Positions 8,377 to 17,509 are shown, counted from the stretch's first letter. The stretch is DNA of 29,078 bases from CAZHOV01 sp964534315 (GCA_964534315.1 CAZHOV010000065.1:1-29078), one strand, 5' to 3'. Made by a program: numbers and translations. The notes: generated from the letters alone by a model not told the origin.

Positions 8377-10680
8377 TCAACTAACCGCCTCACTACCAGC
8401 ACCTACCGCAACCTCTTTCGCCCCAACTCGCAGAGAAATCGCCTGATCCGAATGATTGACGATCCGGGTCTTCTCTTTTCCTACATGGATCTCTAATACC
8501 GCTCCCCTAAACCGAACCTTAAACGCAAATTTTTCCCACTGCTTCGGTAAAAAGGGATTCAAATGAATCTGCCCATTCTTGACCCGCATCCCGGCAAACC
8601 CCTTAATAATGGACATCCAGGTACCGGCCATACTGGTAATGTGTAAGCCATCTTCTGTGTCATTGTTGTAATCGTCCAAATCTAATCGAGCAGTTCTCAA
8701 ATACATCTCGTAGGCTTTTTCTTCATACCCCAATACGGTTGCCAAGATCACATGAACACACGGAGATAAAGACGATTCATGAACCGTCATCGGCTCATAA
8801 AAGTCGAAGTTGCGCTTGATGGAGTCTTTGTCAAAATGATCTTCAAAGAAATAAATCCCCTGCAAGACATCCGCCTGCTTAATAAAACAAGACCGCAATA
8901 TACGGTCCCACGACCAATTCTGATTCAATGGTAAATGCTTGGGATCTAATTCAGCTACCGGAATCAATTCCTTATCCAAAAATCCATCCTGCTGCAAAAA
9001 TACTCCTCGCTTCTCGTCCTTCGGATAATACATCTTATCAATAATCTCCTTCCACTTGTTCTTTTCTGTATGCTCATAAAATTTAATGCGCTCACACAAC
9101 TGCTCAAATCTATCCGAAGCCTGCTCTTTGACATAGTCAATACTTTCTATCGTATATTGCAGACACCAGGAGGCAATATAATTGGTATACCAGTTGTTGT
9201 TGACATTATTCTCATACTCGTTGGGCCCCGTAACGCCATGCATCACATACTGCTGCTTATGCTCTGAAAAATGCACCCGCTGCGCCCAAAAACGACTGAT
9301 CCCGATCAATACCTCTAAGCCGTAATCAATCAGATATCCCTGCTCTCCGGCATAATTGATATAATCGTATATGGCATAAGCAATCGCGCCATTCCGGTGA
9401 ATTTCTTCAAAGGTAATCTCCCACTCATTATGGCACTCTTCTCCATTCATCGTCACCATCGGATAAAGGGCTGCTCCATCTGAAAAACCCAATTTTTCGG
9501 CATTTTCAATAGCCTTCTGTAAATGACGATAGCGATAAACCAACAAGTTTCGCCCGACGTGCTCATCGGCTGTAGCTAAGTAAAAAGGCAGGCAATAAGC
9601 TTCCGTATCCCAATACGTGCTTCCGCCATATTTCTCTCCGGTGAATCCTTTCGGACCAATATTTAACCGGTCGTCTTCTCCGGTATACGTTTGATTAAGG
9701 TGAAATATATTGAACCGAATGCCCTGCTGAGCAGCCACATCTCCTTCAACCAGAATATCGCTTTCTTCCCACTTATGCTTCCAGGCTTCAGCCTGCTCTG
9801 CTTTCATCTGCTCAAACCCCTTCTCCAACGCATAGGCTACCTGCTTTTTACAACGATCCATCAATTCTTCCTTGGGATGATTGAAGGAAGAAATATTGGC
9901 CGCATATTTATAAATGACGGTTGCCTGCTCTTCCTGCACATCAATCGCACTTTCACAGGCGACATATTTTTCTTTTTCGTGTTGGAAAACAGGAAATTCC
10001 AAACGTTCACCTCCTTGCTGTATATCGAATGTCATCCCGGTACAAACCTGAAAAGCTGTCTTTTTAGTTTCAGCAATGACATAACCCTCTCGTTGCTCCA
10101 CCTCTTTGGCGATCTCCACCCAAAATTTCTCGTCATAGTTGGAATCCTTGTTCATCACATCGGCATCGACATAAGGCGTAACCGTCATCTTACCGTTAAA
10201 ATTCAGCGGGGTGATGCTGTAGCGAATGGCTCCGATCTCTGTATCTACTATACTACAAAAACGAATCGACTCAACCTTCACCTCCTTGCCGCTTTTCAGA
10301 CGGGCATGGAAGGTTCTTTTTAGATAACCCTCTTTCATATTGAGTATCCGCTCAAACTCCTTGACCTCACAGTTATTCAAATCCAATACCTCGCCTTCGA
10401 TAGATATGCCGATACCAATCCAATTGGCGGCATTGAGCACCTTTGCAAAATATTCAGGATACCCGTTTTTCCACCATCCTACCCGTGTCTTATCAGGGTA
10501 GTAAACCCCGGCGACGTAGCTTCCCTGAAGGGTCGGCCCCGAATAGGCTTCTTCAAAATTGGCCCGTTGACCTATTTGCCCGTTGCCGATGCTGAACAGA
10601 CTTTCCGAAATTTCATTGTATTCTTTACGAAATCCCCGTTCAATGATATTCCAGGGATCATGAATGATATAATTCTTCAC
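8377..10680 (-). CDS. GH65 inverting disaccharide phosphorylase (probable maltose phosphorylase)
   Basis: A 767-residue cytoplasmic enzyme with no signal peptide, predicted to carry out maltose + phosphate to glucose + beta-glucose 1-phosphate. It has the family N-terminal beta-sandwich (about 1-270, SIGNGQIGQRANFEE near 30-44), the linker, and an (alpha/alpha)6 barrel. The catalytic general acid is E488 in TGPNEYENN, and the phosphate-binding HESSLS motif is present further on. The length fits the family (about 750-790). The start is GTG: the in-frame codon TAA lies 15 bp upstream, so no earlier start exists. The next gene upstream, 27 bp away, is beta-phosphoglucomutase, which uses the product beta-glucose 1-phosphate; this supports maltose phosphorylase. 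Trehalose, kojibiose or nigerose specificity cannot be excluded by sequence alone. Confidence 0.9.
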   Translation of the reverse strand: MKNYIIHDPWNIIERGFRKEYNEISESLFSIGNGQIGQRANFEEAYSGPTLQGSYVAGVYYPDKTRVGWWKNGYPEYFAKVLNAANWIGIGISIEGEVLDLNNCEVKEFERILNMKEGYLKRTFHARLKSGKEVKVESIRFCSIVDTEIGAIRYSITPLNFNGKMTVTPYVDADVMNKDSNYDEKFWVEIAKEVEQREGYVIAETKKTAFQVCTGMTFDIQQGGERLEFPVFQHEKEKYVACESAIDVQEEQATVIYKYAANISSFNHPKEELMDRCKKQVAYALEKGFEQMKAEQAEAWKHKWEESDILVEGDVAAQQGIRFNIFHLNQTYTGEDDRLNIGPKGFTGEKYGGSTYWDTEAYCLPFYLATADEHVGRNLLVYRYRHLQKAIENAEKLGFSDGAALYPMVTMNGEECHNEWEITFEEIHRNGAIAYAIYDYINYAGEQGYLIDYGLEVLIGISRFWAQRVHFSEHKQQYVMHGVTGPNEYENNVNNNWYTNYIASWCLQYTIESIDYVKEQASDRFEQLCERIKFYEHTEKNKWKEIIDKMYYPKDEKRGVFLQQDGFLDKELIPVAELDPKHLPLNQNWSWDRILRSCFIKQADVLQGIYFFEDHFDKDSIKRNFDFYEPMTVHESSLSPCVHVILATVLGYEEKAYEMYLRTARLDLDDYNNDTEDGLHITSMAGTWMSIIKGFAGMRVKNGQIHLNPFLPKQWEKFAFKVRFRGAVLEIHVGKEKTRIVNHSDQAISLRVGAKEVAVGAGSEAVS

Positions 10681-10707
10681 AGGCTTGTATTTTTATGATA
10701 GTAGAAT

Positions 10708-11370
10708 TTAAGATCTTTCAGGTAATTGATCAAGCAGATCAGGGGTCACATCCTTGAACCCAGGAATAACCAGATCGGCATGCCCCAGGTTTGCCGGTTC
10801 GCCAACGCCGATAGCATACATTCCTCCATTCAAAGCTGCCTGCACGCCTTTAGGAGCATCTTCAAAAACTACACAATGAGCAGGCGCTATACCTAATGCA
10901 TTGGCTCCATTTAGAAAGACTTCGGGGTCTGGCTTGCTTTTGGTGAATTTTGTACCATCAATAATCACTTCGAAGTAGTGGGTTAGCTTGATCTTTTCTA
11001 AAATTCGCGGAGCATTCTTACTAGCAGAACCTAACGCAATATGAATACCTTGGGCCTGAATCCCGTTAATAAAATCCAACACCCCGGGTAGGATCTCCTC
11101 GCTGGTCATATCGTCTATCAACTCCTGATACCAACTATTTTTCTTAGCAGCAAGCTCCTGCTTTTCTTCATCGCTTTTCTCCACTCCGCCAATGTTTAAT
11201 ATGATGTCAAGCGATTGCATACGGCTCACCCCTTTCAGCTGTTCGTTTTCGGCTTCCGAAAAATCAAACCCCATGCTATTGGCCAGCCTCCTCCAGGCTT
11301 GATAATGATATTTGGCAGTATCTACAATGACTCCGTCGAGGTCAAAAATGCAGGCTTTTATTTTTCCCAT
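10708..11370 (-). CDS. pgmB: Beta-phosphoglucomutase (HAD superfamily)
   Basis: A 220-residue HAD hydrolase-fold mutase converting beta-glucose 1-phosphate to glucose 6-phosphate. Motif I FDLDGVIVDT gives nucleophile D10 and acid/base D12. The cap domain begins near 17. Motif II is ALGSAS, a lysine-containing TKSKPDPEVF motif follows, and motif IV is VFEDAPKGVQAA. Length and cap type match beta-PGM. It is the first gene of the minus-strand maltose operon and sits 27 bp from the GH65 phosphorylase. Together the pair captures one glucosyl unit per maltose without using ATP. Confidence 0.92.
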   Translation of the reverse strand: MGKIKACIFDLDGVIVDTAKYHYQAWRRLANSMGFDFSEAENEQLKGVSRMQSLDIILNIGGVEKSDEEKQELAAKKNSWYQELIDDMTSEEILPGVLDFINGIQAQGIHIALGSASKNAPRILEKIKLTHYFEVIIDGTKFTKSKPDPEVFLNGANALGIAPAHCVVFEDAPKGVQAALNGGMYAIGVGEPANLGHADLVIPGFKDVTPDLLDQLPERS

Positions 11371-11397
11371 GATGTGTGTTGGTTTTTGTCAATACAT

Positions 11398-11405
11398 CAA
11401 ATTTA
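11398..11405 (-). promoter_or_regulatory. Candidate Bacteroidota -7 box for the maltose operon
   Basis: On the minus strand the octamer TAAATTTG fits the TAnnTTTG -7 consensus and would start transcription about 20 bases before the pgmB ATG. I could not find a convincing TTG -33 element at the right distance, so this is only a candidate. Confidence 0.35.
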
Positions 11406-11473
11406 AAAAAAATTCCAGCTATGATTAGCAGAGATAAACATATTTTAGCACCTTGGAACAGTAAGCTTCTCCG

Positions 11474-11529
11474 TTTTACAAATTAAATGCCCTGATTTTT
11501 GCAAAAATCAGGGCATTTAATTTGTAAAA
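11474..11529 (-). terminator. Perfect 56-bp palindrome, probable terminator
   Basis: A flawless palindrome with 28-base arms centred between 11501 and 11502, core GCCCTGATTTTTGC and its complement, flanked by AT-rich arms. It begins 23 bp after the stop codon of the DUF4174 gene on the minus strand. It should act as an intrinsic terminator isolating that gene from the downstream maltose operon. The symmetrical AT flanks mean it could work in both directions. Confidence 0.65.
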
Positions 11530-11552
11530 ATTCAAAAGATGTAGCTTTTCGC

Positions 11553-12026
11553 CTATTGCCTTCGGGCAGCCAATTCTTGTTTTCGCATGGGCATGGCATC
11601 GATCACTTCAAATAAACGCTCGGCTTCCAACTTTGATTCGGCTCTCATTTTTTCAGCCCCGTCCTTCCCAATTAAAACCACCGTAAACTGCTCAGGATCT
11701 ATTTGGTAATACTTACGCAATTTTCGCGCCTGATCCTTAGAGCCATATTTACCTTGCGGGAAAAATAAAAAATCTTTGAAAATATCGAATTCAACCAGGT
11801 CACGATCCATGATACCCGGCAGATGCTTATCAAAATGAGCTACTTGTTGATTGTATTGAGGACTTTTTACGTCAGGCGAAAAGACTAATAAAACTCTTTT
11901 TTTCCATAGGTAAGGCTTTAAGCAGCTTGCATTTTGAGCATTGAGGCTTAAAACAGATAAGCAAAATATAACGGTACCCAGACAGAATAACGTCTTAAAG
12001 GCACCTGGTGTGTGGGTTCCTCTCAT
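11553..12026 (-). CDS. DUF4174 domain protein, exported
   Basis: A 157-residue protein with a hydrophobic N-terminus (about 11-30, ending LNAQ) that looks like a signal peptide. The mature part, with RVLLVFSPDV near 44-53, a MDRDLVEFDIF stretch and FTVVLIGKDG, matches the thioredoxin-like DUF4174 family as I know it. No CxxC redox motif is present; the only mature cysteine is near the signal cleavage site (NASC). Function is unknown. It is a single gene: a 56-bp palindrome follows it and viaA ends 83 bp upstream. A TATCTTTA octamer on the minus strand at 12074-12081 is a weak -7 candidate. Confidence 0.75.
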   Translation of the reverse strand: MRGTHTPGAFKTLFCLGTVIFCLSVLSLNAQNASCLKPYLWKKRVLLVFSPDVKSPQYNQQVAHFDKHLPGIMDRDLVEFDIFKDFLFFPQGKYGSKDQARKLRKYYQIDPEQFTVVLIGKDGAEKMRAESKLEAERLFEVIDAMPMRKQELAARRQ

Positions 12027-12109
12027 GGTGTCGGTCTTTGACTTTGGATTGGAGATATTTGGTGTTCTGCCTGTAAAGATAAAAAAGAATTCCGCGGAAT
12101 AAGAAATTT

Positions 12110-13744
12110 TTAATTCAAAATTTCCTCTTTTCGAAGATCATTGGTCAACGCTCTGATAATACCTTTCTTTCTGGGGTCGTATAACCAATTATTGTCGAAA
12201 GCCTCCAGAATCTTTGTATTCGGATCTTTCGAAAGGGTAAGGCTGTGGAAAAGCGTTCCCTGATTTTGCTGGAAATACCGCACATCTCTCAGGACGTCCT
12301 CATCAATACGATACATAATGAAATCAGAAATCACCAGTACATCGGCATCCTTATATTTGTTGGTTTTTAGCTGGCGGACAGCTTCATAAAGAGGAAGAGA
12401 AATATCTGTCCCGCCATAAAAGGACATTCGTAAAAACTTGGCGATTTGGTCGATAGATTCTGCAATATTGTAAAGATCCAAGGTCTTAACGCCCATGGAA
12501 AAGTTGATGAGGTAGGCAGGCCGGTTTTCTTTGGCCGCCATTTTTAGAATACCCAGACAAAGTACCTTAGCGATTTGCTCCGGGCGGCCATGCATAGATT
12601 CACTGGTGTCGACACAGATTATAAAAGGCCCTTTTTCTTTTTGCTTGACCTTCCGGTTGATTTCCATCTGGTGATCCTTGTCTTTTACCAACTTTTTATC
12701 TTCATACCTAAAGGTGAGTAAGTTTTTATCTGCATATTTCTTCAAAAAAAGAGACTCCGTATCTTCATCCCCCATCAAAAAAACCTCAGAGCTAAGCAAG
12801 TTATTCAGATCATCGCTTTCATGCACACCCACAATCTGCGACTTGGCTTCTTCATCTACTACCCACTGTTGCCGGATGATGGTCTTTTCGAAAGCTTCTT
12901 CCTCCATTTCAATCTCCGCCTCCCGCATTTTCCCCAACAGATCTGCTAATTCTTTGATGGACTTTTCGTCTTCCAACAGATCACTGTATTCTTTTAAAAT
13001 ATCAAAAGAGGTATTCTCCCAGAGGTCTCTCGACATATCCCAATACCTGCCTAAATATTCCGTAAAGGGAGATAGCAGATTGGTAAGTTTTAAAAATTCT
13101 TCCACCTTGGTTTCTACCGTTGATAAGAATTCTTCTTTTTCTTCCTCCAGCTTTTGCAGCTGAACTTCTAAAATCTTAGCATGTAATAAGGCATCCCATT
13201 GCGCTAAAATATCATTGATCAGTAAGTCGAGTCTTTTACGATCGGCAGAAGAGGGATCCTCAATATCATCGGAAGCGAGGAGTTGTTTGAATCGATCTCT
13301 ATAGAAATCACTGTTTAGCTGATCTTTGGAATAGGTTTGTTTTAAAAAATTGACTAAAAAAGGCCAACGTTCTTTGAAAACGTGAAAAGGCGTTACCGCC
13401 CATCCCTCCAACCGGTTGAGTTCGCTTTCATAAGGGTTGTGAGCCCGCGTTTTTTGCCAGGTTTTCTTCAGCCAGTACAGGGTATCCAAAATAATCTGCT
13501 TACTGATAACCTCATTTTTACGGCATAAGGGTAATAATTCATTGATCGCAAATAACTGATCAAGGGCTTTTTTAAAATAAATAAAATATTGATCATTCAG
13601 CGCCTCATTAAATTCTACATCCGGGTTGAGCTTATTCTTCAGGAATTGCATCAGATACTTTCTGCTTTTCCGATCCAAAACATTGCTGAATTCGATAAAG
13701 CGTTCATATTCTTGCTCAATGATCTTATCTATATCCTGCTGCAT
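12110..13744 (-). CDS. viaA: ViaA-like VWA domain protein
   Basis: A 544-residue cytoplasmic protein with a long charged helical N-terminal region (1-360) and a C-terminal von Willebrand A domain (about 372-544). The metal-ion site is intact: DTSES (D379, S381, S383), T446 in YGGTD and D474 in VISDF. The VWA block and the DADVLVISDFI stretch closely resemble Escherichia coli ViaA. Its ATG shares one base with the stop of ravA (TAATG), which indicates translational coupling. Known: ViaA binds and stimulates the AAA+ ATPase RavA, and the pair has been linked to respiratory complexes, lipids and aminoglycoside sensitivity in E. coli. The client in Bacteroidota is not known. It is about 60 residues longer than the E. 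coli protein. Confidence 0.88.
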   Translation of the reverse strand: MQQDIDKIIEQEYERFIEFSNVLDRKSRKYLMQFLKNKLNPDVEFNEALNDQYFIYFKKALDQLFAINELLPLCRKNEVISKQIILDTLYWLKKTWQKTRAHNPYESELNRLEGWAVTPFHVFKERWPFLVNFLKQTYSKDQLNSDFYRDRFKQLLASDDIEDPSSADRKRLDLLINDILAQWDALLHAKILEVQLQKLEEEKEEFLSTVETKVEEFLKLTNLLSPFTEYLGRYWDMSRDLWENTSFDILKEYSDLLEDEKSIKELADLLGKMREAEIEMEEEAFEKTIIRQQWVVDEEAKSQIVGVHESDDLNNLLSSEVFLMGDEDTESLFLKKYADKNLLTFRYEDKKLVKDKDHQMEINRKVKQKEKGPFIICVDTSESMHGRPEQIAKVLCLGILKMAAKENRPAYLINFSMGVKTLDLYNIAESIDQIAKFLRMSFYGGTDISLPLYEAVRQLKTNKYKDADVLVISDFIMYRIDEDVLRDVRYFQQNQGTLFHSLTLSKDPNTKILEAFDNNWLYDPRKKGIIRALTNDLRKEEILN

Positions 13745-15309
13745 TATTCTATATTCTGATAGGCATACCGAATTTTTTCTAACCGTAGATTCAACTGCTC
13801 TAACGCGGAGGTTACTTCTTTCAGATTTGCCTTGACAATAGTGCTGAGCTCCGGATCAACGAATAGATTTTGCTCTAGGTTTTTAATTTCCGGGGGCGGG
13901 TTATCCTGGATATGGTCCAATTGCTTTTCAATAAAATGCTGTACCCGCTTAAACCGGTCTTCCCAATGCTGCTCTACCAAAGGATGAGGCTTTTTGTAGA
14001 CGATCTCCGAAGTTTCAATTTTTTTGGTTTGTAAAGGGATGGAATATTTTATAGAATTGTGAAAAACCTCAATAGAATGTTCGACCGGACTTTTCTGCGC
14101 TTTCAACCGGTTGCGCAGTACTTTCTCGTCATCATAAAAGTTAATCACCTCCGGCTCGTCAAGACTTAGCTGGCGAAACTGCTTGGTGGCAATAAGGGCT
14201 CCCTCAAATTTATTGTCTGTCTTCTGAAGCGCATAGTATTCATCAAAAAGTACAACCGGATGGTTTTCCGTTTGCGTATAAGTGATCTTAGTTTCCTTTT
14301 CCACCTCTTCTTCAAATTCGGTAACCTCTCGCTTCAGCATATTCAAATTAACTGCCATACTGTATCCGTGCTTTCGGATCGCCTCGCTTACCATTTCTTT
14401 TATGGTATCCAATTGATCGGGCTTACTCCAGAGGCAATGGATCATCAGAAAGCAATCCATCAAATCTGCTTTTTGACGACCATTCAGAAAGGCTGAGGTT
14501 CGTAGCAAGCGGATGATCTTTTTCCACCTCCGGTCGAATACCTGAATTTCCCGCCCAGAATGATTGGGATTGGCATTATACTGATCCAGCTTTATCTTGA
14601 CTACCTGAATCGTATTGATCACCTCCGGCGGCACTTCGATCTCGTCGATCGCTTCAGACCAATGACTGAGCTCTTGTTCAGATAGCTTTTGCTCATTAGT
14701 CAGGTTATCCTCATAGACATCCTGCGTGTCTACGATCATATCCAGAAAGTTTTTGAACTTCCGGATATTGCCGATTTCCAGGCGGATCAGAAAACGGTCC
14801 CAGATCGGAGCCAGATTTTTATTAGCCGGTGGCAATTCATTAGAAGCAGTGATGATGCCCCTGATATTGACTTTCATATCAACATTTCCGTTGCGATAGA
14901 TCTTTTCATTCAATATCGTCAACAACGCATTTTGGATAGCAGGGCCCGCTTTCCATATTTCATCTAGAAAGACAATATTTGCGCTGGGCAGGTAGTTCTC
15001 CGTTTGTCGCTCATACTTATCTTCTTCCTTCAATTTCTTGATAGAGATGGGGCCAAAGATCTCATCGGGGGTACTGAATTTACTCATCAGGTACTCAAAA
15101 GAAGTACCATCACTAAAGGCATATTTCAACCTTCGTGCGATCAGGCTTTTCCCCACGCCGGGGGGGCCCAGAAAAAAGATACTTTCACCGGCGATTGAAG
15201 AAAGCAGCGCCAATTTAGTAGCTTCTTCCCGCTCATAGAGGGCTTTACAGAGCGCATCGATCAGTCGCTCAAATTTCACTCTGACTGCTTGTATAGCAGA
15301 AACTTCCAT
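13744..15309 (-). CDS. ravA: RavA-like MoxR-family AAA+ ATPase
   Basis: A 521-residue MoxR AAA+ ATPase. Walker A GPPGVGKSLIARRLK begins at residue 48, Walker B IVFLDE lies near 112-117, and sensor 1 is in ITASNELP with N157. The segment FEYLMSKFSTPDEIFGP and the DEIWKAGPAI block are very close to E. coli RavA. The C-terminal third is charged and helical and would correspond to the RavA-specific region. I chose the ATG at 15309; the open frame extends three codons further to a TTG, which is less likely. It is the middle gene of an FKBP-ravA-viaA operon, 36 bp from the FKBP stop codon. Expected to form a hexamer remodelling client proteins with ViaA. Confidence 0.9.
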   Translation of the reverse strand: MEVSAIQAVRVKFERLIDALCKALYEREEATKLALLSSIAGESIFFLGPPGVGKSLIARRLKYAFSDGTSFEYLMSKFSTPDEIFGPISIKKLKEEDKYERQTENYLPSANIVFLDEIWKAGPAIQNALLTILNEKIYRNGNVDMKVNIRGIITASNELPPANKNLAPIWDRFLIRLEIGNIRKFKNFLDMIVDTQDVYEDNLTNEQKLSEQELSHWSEAIDEIEVPPEVINTIQVVKIKLDQYNANPNHSGREIQVFDRRWKKIIRLLRTSAFLNGRQKADLMDCFLMIHCLWSKPDQLDTIKEMVSEAIRKHGYSMAVNLNMLKREVTEFEEEVEKETKITYTQTENHPVVLFDEYYALQKTDNKFEGALIATKQFRQLSLDEPEVINFYDDEKVLRNRLKAQKSPVEHSIEVFHNSIKYSIPLQTKKIETSEIVYKKPHPLVEQHWEDRFKRVQHFIEKQLDHIQDNPPPEIKNLEQNLFVDPELSTIVKANLKEVTSALEQLNLRLEKIRYAYQNIE

Positions 15310-15345
15310 AAGATTCAATTGATTTTTAAAAAAGTAGGCTACCTG

Positions 15346-15876
15346 CTACCACAATTCATCAGCTTCAGGACCTCGAATACCATCCTCTTCGATATAATGC
15401 TTACGCACTAATTCATCGACTGTAGCTTTTCGGATATTTAAGATAACCCCTTTGAAGTGCAGGTTTCTACCCGCCATCGCGTGGTTGAAATCTACTTTTA
15501 CTTTTTCATCGGAAAAATCGATAATTTTCCCGTGGTGAGTTTCTCCCTCATCATCGGTCAGGGCCACAAAATTTCCTTTCACAACCAGATTATCCGGAAC
15601 ACTGCCATTAACCTTGAAAGAACGCATAGGCACATCGATAATATTACCGGGGTGAACGGGTCCGTATGCTTCCTTTTGAGCTATAACAAATTCGAATGTA
15701 TCAGATTCTTTAAGGCCCCTTAAGTTTTCCTCAAAAGCAGGCAAGAGTTTACCGCTTCCAAAAAGAAATTTAAACGGATAATTGGCATCCATCCGCTCCA
15801 ACAGTTCCCCTCCGTTGTCGCTATCTCTTAATTCGTAGGAAATGGTAACTATTTGGTGATCATCTACTATATTCAT
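15346..15876 (-). CDS. SlyD-like FKBP-type peptidyl-prolyl isomerase
   Basis: A 176-residue cytoplasmic FKBP of the SlyD class. The order FKFLFGSGKLLPAFEENL, an inserted-in-flap region (about 75-130) and then VDFNHAMAGRNLHF is the SlyD arrangement, in which the IF domain gives chaperone activity. The C-terminal histidine-rich metal tail of E. coli SlyD is missing; only H160 and scattered acidic residues remain (VRKHYIEEDG). It is first in the operon with ravA and viaA, so it may help assemble that complex or its client; that link is inference. The divergent neighbour starts only 39 bp away, so both promoters must overlap. Confidence 0.88.
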   Translation of the reverse strand: MNIVDDHQIVTISYELRDSDNGGELLERMDANYPFKFLFGSGKLLPAFEENLRGLKESDTFEFVIAQKEAYGPVHPGNIIDVPMRSFKVNGSVPDNLVVKGNFVALTDDEGETHHGKIIDFSDEKVKVDFNHAMAGRNLHFKGVILNIRKATVDELVRKHYIEEDGIRGPEADELW

Positions 15877-15915
15877 TTATCTTCGTTTTGAATTATAAAC
15901 TCAATAGGTTCGATA

Positions 15916-16530
15916 ATGTTGAAAATAATCGCTGATTCGGTTAAAATCACCGTCCTGCTTGCCATTACTTTTATTTCTGTGAGCCAACCTGTTAAGGCGC
16001 AATTTACCTTCAATGATATGGCTTTTTTTCTGGGTTACGCTCTGGATGCCGGAACGGCAGGGGGAGAGACCCGTTATCGCCCCTATCTTTTTTCCGTAAG
16101 AACCGAGTGGGATGTCAATTTTATCAAGTTTAAGAAACACAAGGCTGGTCAATTTTATATTTTGAACGAAACACAGGTCAATGTAGCTTTTATTTTGGGA
16201 GCTGACGGTTTACCGATTCGCAGGGTAGGTTGGGATTATGAATTTGGTACGCATCCGGGTATCGGCTATAAATATTCCATTACGGATCAATCCGCTTTAA
16301 AGCTGGATATTATTATTGGTCCGCACTACATTTCCGCCGATGCACAACGGCAAAATTCCGGATTCATTTTCTCGGATAATTTCTCTCTAGGTTGGGAGCA
16401 CCTCATTGACGACCATACCCATATTGAATTCATCTACCGGTGGCGGCACATCTCTAATGCCGGTTTGCAAGAGCCCAATGGAGGGATCAACAACAATTTG
16501 TTGATGATCTCTCTGGGTATCCGGCTTTAA
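15916..16530 (+). CDS. PagL-like lipid A 3-O-deacylase / acyloxyacyl hydrolase
   Basis: A 204-residue outer-membrane beta-barrel enzyme. Residues 1-28 are a signal peptide (KITVLLAITF core, cleavage after VKA). The rest shows alternating beta strands and ends in GIRL. The family active-site block is present as RWRHISNAGLQEPNGG, giving H178 and S180 as the catalytic pair, with E186 as a possible third residue. Known: PagL removes the 3-O acyl chain from lipid A; many Bacteroidota members are annotated only as acyloxyacyl hydrolase. It is divergent from the FKBP gene and convergent with the S24 repressor gene. No partner suggests its regulation. Confidence 0.8.
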   Translation: MLKIIADSVKITVLLAITFISVSQPVKAQFTFNDMAFFLGYALDAGTAGGETRYRPYLFSVRTEWDVNFIKFKKHKAGQFYILNETQVNVAFILGADGLPIRRVGWDYEFGTHPGIGYKYSITDQSALKLDIIIGPHYISADAQRQNSGFIFSDNFSLGWEHLIDDHTHIEFIYRWRHISNAGLQEPNGGINNNLLMISLGIRL

Positions 16531-16537
16531 AAAAAGA

Positions 16538-16568
16538 CTCCCTGGCTGAGTGTTGGTTCAGCAGGGAG
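16538..16568 (-). terminator. Hairpin between convergent genes
   Basis: Arms CTCCCTGGCTGA and TTCAGCAGGGAG pair with one bulge around a 7-base loop. On the minus strand the stem is followed by a run of T (complement of the A-run at 16529-16536), so it is best placed to stop transcripts coming from the S24 gene before they enter the pagL-like gene antisense. The rest of the gap to 16786 holds an ACTATAA/TTATAGT hairpin, an AGTTAGTT/AACTAACT pair and CCCATTG-type words, but no gene. Confidence 0.6.
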
Positions 16569-16786
16569 CAAATAATCCAAAAAAACAGCAGGAACAAAGA
16601 TCTTTGACAATTATATTGTGTACCGTTTACGCCCCTCAGCCACTTACTATTCACTATAATGACTTATAGTCTTAGGGGTAACCACAGAGGCACAGAAAAC
16701 TACAGTTAGTTATTATTTTTTGTCCACATGTTTATGGGGCAATACAACTAACTACTCATTCTTCATTGCACATTGCCCATTGACAA

Positions 16787-17509
16787 TCACTCAATCCCCG
16801 TCAATCGCTTTTTGACTTCCAGCAGCTTGCGGACTTCGGATACTTCAAGAACGAAAGGATCAAACTCATCGCGATTGTCGGAGATCATTTTGAGGTGTGT
16901 GAGGGTGCCATATTCATCGTATATTTTTTGAAGCCGTTTTACCCAAACTGATTGGTTGGTGACAATGGCATAGACCTCATTATTTTGCATTTCGTTGAAA
17001 GAATCCAGGGGGTGGCAAATGACCATATCTCCGGTTTTAATAGTGGGGGCCATACTATCACCATTAATTTTAAAGGCCACCATTTCGCCTTGGACACCCG
17101 GTAACCGAAACCATTCACTTTGTTCGAGGAGGTCAACGCCGATTGTATTCGAAGCAAAAGCTTCGATACTCGTAAATAGTATGTTGGGTGAAAAATCAAT
17201 TCCTAAAGCCATAGCTAGTCGTTCTTCTGGGTCAGGAAGTTTTTGGCGTTGAAAAGGTTCCCCTATTCCTTGAAACAGGTAGGGTTCGCTGACGCCAAAT
17301 TCCTGGCATAAATTTTTAGCCTGTTCGTAAGTAATGCGCCGTTTATCTTGCAAGAAAAGGTCAATAATATGGCTTTTGGTGCCAATTTTTCTTGCAAAGG
17401 CTGATTTACTTTTTGCTCTGTCGTTTTTAATGATTTCACCTCTTTCTACCAAAAGTTGATATACTTTTATAAACCTCCGGTTAAGTTCTTCACGATTGGC
17501 TTTGAACAT
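16787..17509 (-). CDS. S24 LexA/CI-like transcriptional regulator (copy 1, altered cleavage site)
   Basis: A 240-residue regulator with an N-terminal helix-turn-helix-like DNA-binding region (about 8-75) and a C-terminal S24 peptidase fold. The catalytic dyad is intact: S152 in NGDSMAPT and K191 in VWVKR, 39 residues apart. At the place where its paralog has Ala-Gly, this protein reads A119-S120 (EAFASNTIG), so self-cleavage may be weakened or lost. It is clearly paralogous to the next gene (FIKV, NI(L/M)FTS, SVWVK and EFDPF blocks in the same order). Expected role: repressor of prophage, stress or surface genes; the target is unknown. It lies 105 bp downstream of its paralog. Confidence 0.82.
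   Translation of the reverse strand: MFKANREELNRRFIKVYQLLVERGEIIKNDRAKSKSAFARKIGTKSHIIDLFLQDKRRITYEQAKNLCQEFGVSEPYLFQGIGEPFQRQKLPDPEERLAMALGIDFSPNILFTSIEAFASNTIGVDLLEQSEWFRLPGVQGEMVAFKINGDSMAPTIKTGDMVICHPLDSFNEMQNNEVYAIVTNQSVWVKRLQKIYDEYGTLTHLKMISDNRDEFDPFVLEVSEVRKLLEVKKRLTGIE

Noticed and set aside
11011..11406. Open frames on the strand opposite the maltose genes (for example 1011-1529, 9691-10323, 5066-5452)
   Set aside because: They are antisense to GH13, GH65 and HAD genes with intact motifs, and show no family features of their own.
12089..12100. ATTCCGCGGAAT palindrome after viaA followed by T-rich sequence as a terminator
   Set aside because: The stem would be only four base pairs with no proper loop, so it is too weak to call.
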